Positions 36,822-53,529 of a DNA stretch of 64,000 bases are shown here, piece after piece. Every line of letters starts with the position of its first letter. Within the stretch, counting starts at the first letter, position 1. A program made the translations under genes and the position numbers. The notes under the pieces are model-generated. The model saw nothing but the letters and a program-made list of their open reading frames with translations. It searched no databases and was not told the DNA's origin. This DNA is from Coffea arabica (Eukaryota; Streptophyta; Magnoliopsida; Gentianales; Rubiaceae): positions 4,900,501 through 4,964,500 of the forward strand of contig NC_092317.1 in NCBI RefSeq assembly GCF_036785885.1. Reading direction: 5' to 3'.

Positions 36822-38107
36822 TTAGACTGTGGAGGCAATAAGGGAATAGCCTCCAATTTCCCCGTCTGGTCACAGGTGTGCAGTTCTATCTTCATAATCT
36901 TGTTCTTTTCTTGATCCTGGCCAGACTCTAGCATTTCAACATCTTCATTCCACTCACTGGTTTTCCTTTTTCCCCCATGCGATTTAACCACAGATATGTT
37001 ATTTATACTGCCCAATTGTACTCTTGTCCTTCTTGTGAACTTTCTTTGTTTTGGTTCATATCCCCCCTTGCTTCCGTGCTCCTGTCTCTCCATGTTTTCC
37101 TTATTTCCTACGTTCTCCATCATTTCCTGATCTCCTACATTTTCCTCTCTTCTCTCTTGAAGTGCTGTTACCTCCCAGACTTTCTCCTCATTTCTTTCCA
37201 AGCCTTTCCCTTCATGTTGCCCCTGTGGTTCTGGAGCTATTTTAAGTTTATCCCCTAAACCTTCCTGTTTTTCACTTTCCGTTTTGGTGTCCATCTGGCC
37301 CTCTTTATACTCCTCCTTCCCTTCCTTATCCTGAACCTTTGTATCTGCCTTTCGTACTCCACAGGTATTATCAAGCTCTGGTTTTCCTCTACCTAATATT
37401 GGTATAACAGCAACAAGATTCCCATCCTTGCAATTTTCCTCAAAATCATTGTTTCTTTCCTTTCCTCTTGTCTCCTTATTCCCTCGGAACCGTTGTGTTC
37501 CACTCCCCTGTATTTCCTCCCTCGTCTCCATTGCCCTGGTCCTCAGAGGTGAAGCCATGATATTTCCAGCTTTCATCCACGCTCCAAATTGGTCTTCTCT
37601 TAAGTTGTACTGATTTAGTCCTTCATTGTTACATTTCTTATCACCATGACCAATAATTCCACACCTGTAGCAAAAGTCCGGACACTTTTCATACTTAAAT
37701 TCAACCCATTGCTGTACTCCATTCAACTTGACCCTTGTTCCTCTTGCCAATGGTTTTGCTATGTCCATTTCAGCCAAAATCTTCATGTGTCTTCCTGCCT
37801 TTCCTCCACTGGAAGGGATAATGACTTCCCTTACAGATTTGAAGATGTCTCCGATCTTAAAACCCACAGCCTTACTCATCCAGTGGATCGGCAAATTCCA
37901 GATTTGGACCCACAGGTATGCACTATTAAACACCTCCATCTTCCTCTCTATCCCAGCCTCCCATTTCTTGATAACCAGTAGTTGGTTGTCTATGACCCAA
38001 GGACCGCCATAAAGAGCTTTTTCCATTTCTAGTTCAGATTCGAAATGGAACTGAAAAAGATTGGCTTTGAGTTCAGTGACCTTTAAATTTCTTGGATAGC
38101 CCCACAC
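36818..38107 (-). CDS. LINE ORF1, N-terminally truncated (DUF4283 plus zinc knuckle)
   Basis: An open frame of about 429 codons ending TGA at 36820-36818. It begins at the truncated 5' end of the element with GTG, not ATG, so the normal N-terminus is missing. Visible features are a DUF4283-like region (LFQFHFESELEMEKALYGGP, WVIDNQLLVIKKWEAG, WVQIWNLPIHWMSK) and a CCHC zinc knuckle, CYRCGIIGHGDKKC (CX2CX4HX4C), near residue 145. A long charged, low-complexity tail follows, rich in E, K, G, N and Q. By family it is the RNA-binding chaperone of the element's ribonucleoprotein. Without a start codon it is probably not translated normally. Confidence 0.88.
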   Translation of the reverse strand: MWGYPRNLKVTELKANLFQFHFESELEMEKALYGGPWVIDNQLLVIKKWEAGIERKMEVFNSAYLWVQIWNLPIHWMSKAVGFKIGDIFKSVREVIIPSSGGKAGRHMKILAEMDIAKPLARGTRVKLNGVQQWVEFKYEKCPDFCYRCGIIGHGDKKCNNEGLNQYNLREDQFGAWMKAGNIMASPLRTRAMETREEIQGSGTQRFRGNKETRGKERNNDFEENCKDGNLVAVIPILGRGKPELDNTCGVRKADTKVQDKEGKEEYKEGQMDTKTESEKQEGLGDKLKIAPEPQGQHEGKGLERNEEKVWEVTALQERREENVGDQEMMENVGNKENMERQEHGSKGGYEPKQRKFTRRTRVQLGSINNISVVKSHGGKRKTSEWNEDVEMLESGQDQEKNKIMKIELHTCDQTGKLEAIPLLPPQSK

Positions 38108-38120
38108 AATACGTCGACCT
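38108..38120. repeat. Target site duplication, right copy (LINE)
   Basis: AATACGTCGACCT, identical to 32591-32603. It directly abuts the truncated 5' end of the LINE. Confidence 0.9.
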
Positions 38121-38139
38121 TAAGTGGAGAAAAACTCCA

Positions 38140-38865
38140 TAAAGCACCCAACTTTTATAATTTTTTTCCGACCTAGTGCTATTTTATAGAAATTTATCCG
38201 CAGAAATCTGAACGCAAACTCAATCAGCTGTAGCCCAGCAAAATTCAGCATACGTCACCGCTCATGTAACAAAATGCCTAACCAAATCTCCATCAATCAA
38301 ACAGAAAATGGTAGTAAAAACAAACAAAGATTCTTTTTCTGTTAATTCTCTAATTCAGGCGATGCTCTGATATGTGCAACAACAGCCCATGTACAACCCG
38401 AAACAAAGAAGTCAACAGCTAGAGTACAGACCGGACATGGCAATTGTGGCATTTACTTTACTGGTTAGCAATTGGCAGCGCCCAAAAGAAAACATTTAAT
38501 TCAAAACGAAACAGCCTTGACAAAAGCAGTGGAACACGCGCCATTAATAGACGCGGCTCCAATTTTCCTATTTATTTTCCTACATCGTAGAATCTCTACA
38601 TAAGAACCCATCTGCCCAATCGTCCCTCTGAGCAGTCCACACCAATTTCACAGCGTGAAGAAACATCCCATTGACAGAAACAACACATTATTTTAAACAA
38701 CACATTATTTTTATCAAGTGTATTAGGGGGATATAATTACTGCTTTGTTGGTGGTATTGTAGGAGAGAGAGCATGAAATGCTGAGATCGATTGGTAAGAA
38801 TCAAGAATAGCATCGAGAGTTTAGGGGGACAGAGAAACGAAAAAAAGGGGTGTAAGTTGAGTTAT
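38140..38865. promoter_or_regulatory. Presumed promoter and leader of the MAP kinase gene
   Basis: About 725 bp between the transposon block and the MAPK start codon. No gene is visible. The stretch contains AT-rich segments and a tandem ACACATTATTTTTA/ACAACACATTATTTTA pair near 38684-38712. An upstream in-frame ATG at 38791 precedes the preferred start. No core promoter element was assigned with confidence; the promoter role rests on position. Confidence 0.4.
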
Positions 38866-44924
<6,059 letters not shown>

Positions 44925-46541
44925 TGTACAAGTCCCACAATTATGTGAAATTAGATGATTCTAGATATATTCTGCCATTTTACACACACCCCCCCTCCCC
45001 CACAAACTGCGTGGATCAACAGAGTTTCACATTAACCGTTGTTGAAGATCTACTGTTTTATTGAGGTAGAGGCTAACAGATGTTATTGTCAGTATTAGGA
45101 AGAGAAAATGTTTGTCAACATTCCTACTTCTACTTACTGGAGATGCAGATGCATCTAGGTCTTGTTCATATATTGTTGAATGCAAACTTTCTCAAGGAAA
45201 GGAAAATATAGCGTTCTGCTTTTACTTGATGTCCCTAGTTTATTCTGCCAAATTGGTGGTCTTGATGTGCAACAGTAATCCTTTGATTAATTCTCTTATG
45301 GTCTCTCTGCCTAATGTGTAACCAACGTCCAGTCAAGCCAGCTCATTCTTGTGAAAAGATTCCATACAAGAAGTTTTGCAAGAGTCTATCTTAGATTGCA
45401 ATACAAAAACCTTTGCTCATTCCAAGATGGTGCTTATTTTCTTGTAGCTTGTAGGTTTGTTTTTGCAAATAACTCGGATTGTATTGTTGGTCTCAAAAAT
45501 ATAGTAGAATGTTTGGCAAAAAATAAGTAGATTCCTCTGAAAATAGCAAATCAATGGAGAGCTTTGCACGGCAAGGGATGAGACTCGGAGTTTCTTCGTA
45601 CAAAAAAAAAAAGGGAGTTTCTATAATTTTACGGTTTCACTCGTTTTAATAATTCGACAAAGTATCTCTTTTTTTTTTTGCATGTTAGAAACTCAAATAT
45701 GACTGTGTCTAATTAAAATAGTTCTGTTGTAACTATTCAACAAGTATTGTTTTTATGTTTTTCCCCAATAAACACCAATAAAGATTTGTTCTTGAAAAAG
45801 ATAGTCAGCAGTTGATTAGTTAAAAAAAAAAAAGTACACGCCTTTTCTATTGGTTTTTCCATTTTCTTTTTTCCTTCCCTTAAATTAAACTTCAAAAGGA
45901 ACTTAGCATGAGTTTGAAGTGCAAGCAAGAGCAAAACAAGAATAACTGACACAACTTTTAACTATAAAGAATTAGAATAAACGTACTCTTTCTTAGATGT
46001 ACTTGGTTTATGCCATTGAAAAATTCTTAGTCATTATTTGAGGATATGTGATGCCGACACCTTTTGAAATTGGAAGGTCATTGGTAAATATGATGTCCTG
46101 TCTTGCTTTTATTTTTTAGAAACAATTAAGATGCCTCATCCAATGTGATACTTTAATGAAGGAATTGAGCTTTGTGCAAAAACTCACCCCATCAATGCTA
46201 CAGGAAATGATCACCAAGTGGCGTAATTTTACAAGAACTTCCTATTCCATTCCACCCAAATCAGTCTGTCATACCTCCTTGTGAATGTCCTAGAAACATA
46301 ACAGAACTCACAAAATTCTCCTAGAAAGAAACCTAGATATATTGAACAATGTACTTTGAAAGAATAAGAAAAGAAGCAAAGAAAAGGAGAAAAATAAAGG
46401 AAACAAAAAACATCAAAGAACAAAAAAACATCTTAGTATGATAAGCAAGGAATAAAAGAACCAAAGCACTTGACACACACATTAGCATAAGCACCATTTC
46501 TGCCTCTCATCCCCAACCATCTCTCCTTTCCTTGGAGCAAA
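44925..46541. other. MAPK 3' region and start of the duplicated segment
   Basis: The first 400 or so bases are the likely 3' UTR and terminator of the MAPK gene. From 45689 the DNA belongs to the first copy of the 3.9-kb tandem duplication and is upstream sequence of the dsRNA-binding gene. No further gene is seen. Confidence 0.6.
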
Positions 46542-49500
46542 ATGGCTAACAAATTCCCCAGCTGTTCTGTCTTCACTTCTAGGGTGCAGGAGCCAAAACC
46601 TGAGGATCATCTTGGATTGCCATTGGAACAATCCAAACCTGAACATGGTACGCATTCTCACGTTCCCACTATTAATCTCCTCCGTCATGCATGTGCTTGC
46701 CTCATTACTCCTTCATTTATTTAATCTCTACTATCATTTCCTTCTCCTTTCCGTTGTCTTCTCAAGATTTTAGAAAAGTTTCCACGAACATATTTTTGTA
46801 ACCATGATTGTTGCATACAGGGCTTACAAAAATACAGCTAGCCATGGAAAATGGCATTTCTATTGCTTGCGCATTTAGCTCATATTCATTTCTGTATGAT
46901 CTTTGTAGAAGGATGTAAATCAACCTAACATCATGAACTGTGAGCTTCAACGTCATAGCAAGACTTTATAGTTTGACAGAGTTTTTACTGCTGGCAGATT
47001 ATGGTGTGTACAAGAACCTGTTGCAAGAGTATGCCCAAAAATCTGGATTACCACTTCCGGTATATAACATTGAGAATGAAGGGTTCCCACATGCGCCTAA
47101 GTTCAGGTCATCTGTCATCATAGATGAAACCAAGTTCACATCTAAGTTTACCTTTCCAGATCGAAGAGCAGCTGAGCAAGATGTTGCAAAGCTCGCATAT
47201 GAAACCATAGTTAAAGACAATAAAACCCTAACAGGAGGCCCTCATATTTATCAGGTACATCAAATATTCACATGGCTGCATTTCATTCACCTTTTGTAGA
47301 ACGTTCACTTTTCGAAATACCAATTTATGTTTATGTCATGTCTATGGAAATTGTGCAATATATCATTTTCAGATGACACCTTGTGCTTTCCTTCTCTCAC
47401 CTGTTTTTTCTTAAGAACCTGAGGTTTTGCAAGTTAATACTGTATGAATATGCAACCAAGACTGGCCTTGGAGTTCCCGAATACAACACCACCTTAGCAG
47501 AAGGGCCACCACGCCCAGTATTCATCTCTTCTTTTGTTCTTGGTGGCAAAAGTTATAGTGGTCAAGTAGGTCGAAGCAAGAAAGAGGCGGAACAGCTGGT
47601 GGCACGACTGGCATCCAATCGCTCCTTGGTACAGTCATAAACTTCTATTCTGCTTTGTCGAATTAAGTTTCTACCAGTAATGCTCCTTCAATTTATCCTA
47701 CTTAGAAACTGTCTGTCAAGGATCGGATTCAGGGAAGCTCACTGAAATTATCAAGAGCAAGGAGAGACTTTTCGCTACTCTAAGTGCTAAAAAGAACTCT
47801 GGAAGTCAAGGAACTAAAACTCTCTCTGTTCATCAGTCGAGTAATGCAGGTCTGTAATCCATTAATCATACGTGTGACATAAAACTTAATTTGGAAACTA
47901 ATAATTATGGTACTAAAGTTTGTATTATATTCTCATTGTCAGGAAATTTGTCACAACAGCAAGCTAGCATTCAGGTAACAATTCACCTTGTGTCTCTAAT
48001 AAAAATCATACCCTTCAACGATAAAGGAATAAGTGAACATATATCAAGTTAATATGCTCACATAAACACAGGGAAGAGGTTGTATAAAAAAGGCAGCTCA
48101 TATTTTAAGCCATTATATTTCATATGTTCTCCAGTCCTTTCTTACACCTATTTGAGTGGACCGCTCACTTTATTCTTTGTTGCAGACTGGGATTATCAGT
48201 TATAACCCTGATCGTTGCACAGTTACTTGTGCGAAAGGTTGGACAAAGCGCAAGGTTGAGAACAACTGGGAGCAGAAAAAGAAAAAAGGCCGTGTGGGAG
48301 TAGCTGTCAAACGACCTGGATATAACTTCAGGCCTTGAACACTGCTCTTCAGCCAACAATTGTGCCTAAAACAGAATATAATTTTCTCTTGGTAGTGGTG
48401 AGGCTTCTCCTTCAGAGACATTGGCTTATGTGAAGGAGAGGTCTATTGAAAATAGTTTATGCAGAATACTGCTCCTGCATGCTCTTTTTGGTTGGTATTT
48501 GCCGCGTTTGCAACTGTAAAATGCCTAACATTAACAAGACGTTATTTCGATGGATAGTGTTTTAAAGCAAAAGTTCTTTGGCATGTGTTTTGATGATTGT
48601 TGATTACGTCTTAATTCTTAAATTTCACTATTTGCAAGAAATCATGGGCTTTATCCTGTCTGAAATTAATAGATCTTCCACTGCTAGAAGACATTCCTCG
48701 TATGAATATATGATTCACATTGTGGCAAAGTCTGAACAATTAACTATGGGCAAAATGGGTGTCTAAAAGTTTCTTGATTGACCTTCAGATTGAATTGAGG
48801 TCCACCCCTAACCCCACTTCATCTTTACAAGTCCGTGGACCCCTGTGTGTCTGTGTGGGGGGGGGGTGTCAGAAACAAGCCCTTGTCTTTTAATCTGTCG
48901 TCAATTTTCTATTTCTAAATTTGTCCAACTTGATCAAAACATTTTGATCTGCTGTCGAAGGAGCTATGAATGATGCCTTCTGGGATATCAAGGATCAAAT
49001 GACTGTTAGATGTACACGCTGCTAAATATATCACCTGATTTCAAGTATGAAATTGGAGTATAAATCCATTGAGAGGTGATAATTGGCATGATTACAAGAA
49101 TATTGCTGTTTTTTTTCTCTGTTTTAAACCAACGTCGATTTTTAGAAAATTTAATTCGCATGATGCTAATTATACTTAGTTTTTAAAACTGAATGCAGCA
49201 GAAGTCGATCTCCTGGAAATGGACTTCTCTACTACTTTCGTTTTTTTTCCCCCTTCTTCTTCTTTTTCAGCCCCAACTTAGTCAAATGCAGCCAATGGCT
49301 TGAAATCTCAGTCACGAGTCCAATTTTAATGGTCATGAGATCTTCACAACACTCTACTCTACCAAAGATTCCACGGTTTTATTGAGGGAAGAAAAAGTTA
49401 ACTCACACTGGCAACAATGCTGGTGGGAATAAGTCTTGCCGTCAATTGGAGCAGGTCTACGTATTAGGCTACTGCTTTTCTTTGATCCTTTTCCCTTGAT

Positions 49501-49555
49501 GCTATTGCTTTTACTGGATAGAGTTTGTAGAGTGTAATAGCCTGTCTAGTAATAG
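45689..49555 (+). repeat. Tandem duplication unit A (dsRNA-binding gene copy 1)
   Basis: It starts AAACTCAAATATGACTGTGT and ends TTGTAGAGTGTAATAGCCTG then TCTAGTAATAG. The same start recurs at 49569 and the same end at 53529. Exons, introns and flanks are collinear and nearly identical, so the duplication is fairly recent. The repeat spacing is 3880 bp. Confidence 0.9.
46542..48338 (+). CDS. Double-stranded RNA-binding (DRB) protein, copy 1, with a probable frameshift
   Basis: Exons 46542-46647, 46998-47254, 47434-47628, 47706-47849, 47943-47974 and 48186-48338 (TGA). dsRBD1 (about 37-110) reads YKNLLQEYAQKSGLPLPVY, FPHAPKFRSSV and RRAAEQDVAKLAYETI. dsRBD2 (about 121-182) reads LILYEYATKTGLGVPEYN, FVLGGKSYSGQVG and KKEAEQLVARLA. 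The tail contains a basic segment (KGWTKRKVENNWEQKKKKGR). Plant DRBs bind duplex RNA and help Dicer-like enzymes or antiviral silencing; which DRB this is, I cannot say. Exon 3 lacks one base present in copy 2 (CTGGC-ATCC against CTGGCGATCC near 47612). It therefore leaves the LAIQSLL frame, and the spliced product would stop early in exon 4. Exons 4-6 remain open in the original frame. It could be a recent pseudogene, a truncated two-dsRBD protein or an assembly error. Confidence 0.78.
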
Positions 49556-50398
49556 CCAGTAGTTTTCTAAACTCAAATATGACTGTGTCTAATTAAAATA
49601 GTTATGTTGTAACTATTCAACAAGTATTGTTTTTATGTTTTTCCCCAATAAAGATTTGTTCTTGAAAAAGATAGTTAGCAGTTGATTAGTAAAAAAAAAA
49701 ATTACATGTTTTTTCTATTGGTTTTTCTTTTTTCCTTCCCTTAAATTAAACTTCAAAAGGAACTTAGCACGAATTTGAAGTGCAAGCAAGAGCAAAACAA
49801 GAATATTTGACACAACTTTTAACTACAAAGAATAAGAATAAACGTACTCTTTCTTAGAATACTCGGTTTATGCCATTGAAAAATTCTTAGTCATTATTTG
49901 AGGATATGAGATGCCGACACCTTTTGAAATTGGAAGGTCATTGCTAAATATGATGTCCTGTCTTACTTTTATTTTTTAGAATCGATTAAGATGCTTCGTC
50001 CAATTTGATGCTTTAATGAAGGAATTGAACTTTGTGCAAAAATTCACCCTACCAATGCTACAGGAAATGATCACCAGGTGGCGTAATTTTACAAGAACTT
50101 CCTATTCCATTCCACCCAAATCAATTTGTGATACGTCCTTGTGAATGTCCTAGAAACATAACAGAACGCACAAAATTCTCCTAGAAAGAAACCAAGATAT
50201 ATTGAACAATGTACTTTGAAAGAATAGGAAAAGAAGCAAAGAAAAGGAGAAAAATAAAAGAAATAAAAAGCATGAAAGAACAAAAAAGCATCTTAGCCTG
50301 ATAAGCAAGGAATAAAAGAACCAAAGCACTTGACACACATTAGCATAAAGCGCCATTTCTGCCTCTCATCCCCAACCATGTTCTTTCCTTGGAGCAAA
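48339..50398. other. Spacer between the two dsRNA-binding gene copies
   Basis: 3' UTR of copy 1, the unit A/unit B junction (49556-49568) and upstream sequence of copy 2. A G-run near 48861 has a longer counterpart near 52710 in unit B. No separate gene is visible. Confidence 0.65.
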
Positions 50399-52167
50399 AT
50401 GGCTAACAAATTCCCCAGCTGTTCTGTCTGCACTTCTTGGGTGCAGGAGCCAAAACCTGAGGATCATCTTGGGTTGCCATTGGAACCATCCAAACCTGAA
50501 CATGGTACGCATTCTCACGTTCCCACTATTAATCTCCTCCACTATGCATGTGCTTTCCTCATTACTCCTTCATTTATTTAATCTCTACTACCATTTCCTT
50601 CTCCTTTCCATTGACTTCTGAAGATTTTAGATAAGTTTTCACGAACATATTTTTGTAACCATGATTGTTGCATACAGGGCTTGCAAAAATACAGCTAGCC
50701 ATGGAAAATGGCATTTGTATTGCTTGCGCATTTAGCTCATATTCATTTCTGTATGATCTTTGTAGAAGGATGTAAATCAACCTAACATCATGAACTGTGA
50801 GCTTCAACGTCATAGCAAGACTTTATAGTTTGACAGAGTTTTTACTGTTGGCAGATTATGGTATGTACAAGAAGCTGTTGCATCAGTATGCCCAAAAATC
50901 TGGATTACCACTTCCAGTTTATAAAATTGAGAATGAAGGGTTCCCACATGCGCCTAAGTTCAGATCATCTATCTTCATAGATGAAACCAAGTTCACATCT
51001 AAGTTTACCTTTCCAGATCGAAGAGCAGCTGAGCAAGATGTCGCAAAGCTTGCATATGAAACCATAGTTAAAGACAATAAAACCCTAACAGGAGGCCCTC
51101 ATATTTATCAGGTGCATCAAATATTTACATGGCTGCATTTCATTCACCTTTTGCAGAACGTTCACTTTTCGAAATACCAATTTATGTTCATGTCATGTCT
51201 ATGGAAATTGTGCAATATATCATTTTCAGATGACACCTTGTGCTTTCCTTCTCTCACCTGTTTTTTCTTAAGAACCTGAGGTTTTGCAAGTTAATACTGT
51301 CTGAATATGCAACCAAGACTGGCCTTGGAGTTCCCGAATACAACACCACCTTAGCAGAAGGGACACCACACCCAGTATTCGTCTCTTCTTTTGTTCTTGG
51401 TGGCAAAAGTTATACTGGTCAAGTAGGTCGTAGCAGGAAAGAGGCGGAACAGCTGGTGGCACAACTGGCGATCCAATCGCTCCTTGGTATAGTCATAAAC
51501 TTCTATTCTGCTTTGTCGAATTAAGTTTCTAACAGTAATGCTCCTTCAATTTATCCTACTTCGAAACTGTCTCTCAAGGATCGGATTCAGGGAAGCTCAC
51601 TGAAATTATCAAGAGCAAAGAGAGACTTTTCGCTACTGTAGATGCTAAAAAGAACTCTGGAACTCTGGAAATTACTGTCGAGTAATGCAGGTCTGTTATC
51701 CGTTAATCATACATGTGACACAAAACTTAATTCTGGAAACTAATAATTATCGTGCTAAAGTTTGTATTATATTCTCATTGTCAGGAAATTTGTCACAACA
51801 GCAAGCTAGCATTCAGGTAACAATTCACCTTGCATCTCTAATAAAAATCATACCCTTCAAGGATAAGGGAATAAGTGAACATATATCAAGTTAATATGCT
51901 CACATAAACACAGGGAAGAGGTTGTATAGAAAAAAGCAGCTCATATTTTAAGCCATTATATTTCACATGTTCTCCAGTCCTTTCTTACACCTATTTGAGT
52001 GGACCACTCACTTTATTCTTTGTTGCAGACTGGGCCCTGATAGTTGCACAGTTACTTGTGCGAAAGGTTGGACAAAGCGCAAGGTTGAGAACAACTGGGA
52101 GCAGAAAAAGAAAAAAGGCCGTGTGGGAGTAGCTATCAAACGACCTGGATATAACTTCAGGCCTTGA
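50399..52167 (+). pseudogene. dsRNA-binding protein gene, copy 2, broken in its 3' exons
   Basis: Exons 1-3 are intact: 50399-50504, 50855-51111 and 51291-51486. They encode both dsRBDs, with the complete LVAQLAIQSLL end that copy 1 lost. The 3' half is damaged in three ways. The exon 4 acceptor reads TACTTCG where copy 1 has TACTTAG. Exon 4 is shortened and would reach an in-frame TAA just before its donor (near 51679). The last exon (from 52029) lacks 14 bases present in copy 1, so ACT GGG CCC TGA terminates at once. A truncated protein with two dsRBDs could still be made from exons 1-3 by read-through into intron 3. Otherwise this is a pseudogene. Confidence 0.8.
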
Positions 52168-52899
52168 ATACTGCTCTTCAGCCAACAATTGTGCCTAATA
52201 CAGAATAGTACAATTTTTACTTGGTAGTGGTGAGGCTTCTCCTTCAGAGACATTGGCGTATGTGAAGGAGAGGTCTATTGAAAATAGTTTATGCAGAATA
52301 CTGCTCCTGCATGCTCTTTTTGGTTGGTATTTGCTACGTTTGCAACTGTAAAATGCCTAACATTAACAAGACGTTATTCGGATGGATGGAGTTTTTAAGC
52401 AAAAGTTCTTTGGCATGTGTTTTGTTGATTGTTGGTTACGTCTTAATTCTTAAATTTCACTTTTTGCAAGAAATCATGGACTTTATGCCTTTATCCTGTC
52501 TGAAATTAATAGATCTTCCACTGCTGCTAGAAGACATTCCTCGTATGAATATATTATTCACATTGTGAAAAAGTCTGAACAATTAACTATGATCTATGGG
52601 CAAAATGGGTGTCTAAAAGTTTCTTGATTGATCTTCAGATTGAATTGATGTCCACCCTAACCCCACTTCATCTTTACAAGTCCGTGGACCCGTTTGTGTG
52701 TGGGTGGGGTTGGGGGGGGGGGGAGTTCAGAAACAAGCCCTTGTCTTTTAATCTGTCGTCAATTTTCTTTTTCTAAATTTGTCCAACTTGATCAAAACAT
52801 TTTGATCTCCTGTCGAAGGAGCTATGAATGATGCCTTCTGGGATATCAAGGAACAATGACTGTTAGATGTACACACTGCTAGTTGTTGAGAAGAAAAAT

Positions 52900-53260
52900 T
52901 GAAGTAGCTTGAGAAACAGATTCAGGTACTCTTCTTACGCTACTTTAAATGCTACTTTAAATGCTAAAGGGAAACCTGGATGTGAAGTAATGTCATAGCA
53001 GTCGACATTCAACCAGGTACTGTTTCAGCGTCATAAAACTAAAGAGCAAACTAACTTCTGGAAACTAAAAATGCTTGCTACTGTTTCAGCGTCATAAAAC
53101 TTAAGTTTGGAAAGGCTAGGAAGCATTGCGGTAAAAAACCCACCCTTTTGCCAACAGAGTTATTTAATGATGAATTACGGGGAAGCTAAGTAAATACCGT
53201 AACTTATTGTATCTGTGGTTACAATTTGCAGGAACAGAATTGCCGTTGCAGATAATCAGT
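52900..53260 (+). pseudogene. Possible third relic of dsRNA-binding gene exon 4 and following intron
   Basis: ACGCTACTTTAAATGCTAAA then GGGAAACCTGGA resembles CGCTACTCTAAGTGCTAAAA then AGAACTCTGGA of exon 4. GCGTCATAAAACTTAAGTTTGG downstream resembles GTGACATAAAACTTAATTTGG of intron 4. A further TTTGCAG/GAACAG acceptor-like join lies near 53230. The similarity is short and broken, and the reading is tentative. A TACTGTTTCAGCGTCATAAA segment is also repeated within it (53018 and 53079). Confidence 0.35.
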
Positions 53261-53529
53261 TTTTGGCACTGCATGCAGCAGTCTTTAATCCTAGAAATAA
53301 GGGAAAGATGAAAGTGGAAATCAACTGAGAAATAACATTTTGCTGGGTGTTCAGATCCTACAGCTTCATGATTGTCTATGGCGAGGAAGCCAATGGCATT
53401 AATGTTTTTAAGCCTTACTAGTAGCTGCTATCCCAGTATTAGGCTACTGCTTTTCTTTGATCCTTTTGCCTTGATGCTATTGCTTTTACTGGCGAGAGTT
53501 TGTAGAGTGTAATAGCCCGTCTAGTAATA

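Larger units (their letters stand above)
32604..38107 (-). mobile_element. LINE (non-LTR) retrotransposon, 5'-truncated
   Basis: A 5.5-kb element with the 3' poly(A) tail seen as a T-run at 32604-32618 on the plus strand. It carries ORF1 and ORF2 on the minus strand and lies between perfect 13-bp target duplications. The 5' end (38107) falls inside ORF1: after the duplication the element begins directly with codons for VWGYPRN, with no leader or initiating ATG. Such 5' truncation is typical of target-primed reverse transcription. ORF2 is uninterrupted and the duplications are identical, so the insertion looks recent. It sits in the last unit of the foldback array. Confidence 0.93.
27530..38139 (-). 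repeat. Tandem array of about 1.2-kb foldback units with Helitron-type 3' ends, interrupted by two insertions
   Basis: Three units start near 27613, 28814 and 31129. Each contains AACATTTTGGGAGTTTTTCTC (27845, 29045, 31397), then TATTGCATGCCACAACA, then two long imperfect hairpins centred on GA-rich loops (near 28105, 28640, 29330, 30950, 31680 and 32220). For example, CTAGGAGCTTTTTGAT..CTCACAAG pairs with CACCTTATGAGTATCGAAAAGGTCCTA. On the minus strand units 1 and 2 end in a CACGTG hairpin (27629-27645, 28826-28842), 9-12 nt, then CTAG (27616-27613, 28817-28814), the classic Helitron 3' arrangement. In the third unit this end has decayed (near 31129-31145). The last unit resumes after the LINE at 38121-38139 with TTAAGTGGAGAAAAACTCC, the inverse of the GGAGTTTTTCTCCACTTAA arm. 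No ORF. Confidence 0.7.
49569..53529 (+). repeat. Tandem duplication unit B (dsRNA-binding gene copy 2)
   Basis: Collinear with 45689-49555 at high identity, including introns and UTRs. The differences are small indels, substitutions and about 100 bp of extra net length, mostly after about 52880, where material not found in unit A appears. Confidence 0.9.

Noticed and set aside
35196..38012. Several plus-strand ORFs inside the LINE
   Set aside because: All are antisense shadows of ORF1 and ORF2, with no domains of their own.
48855..48870. G-run as a possible quadruplex regulatory site
   Set aside because: A single homopolymer of variable length (longer in the duplicate near 52710). More likely slippage than a regulated structure.
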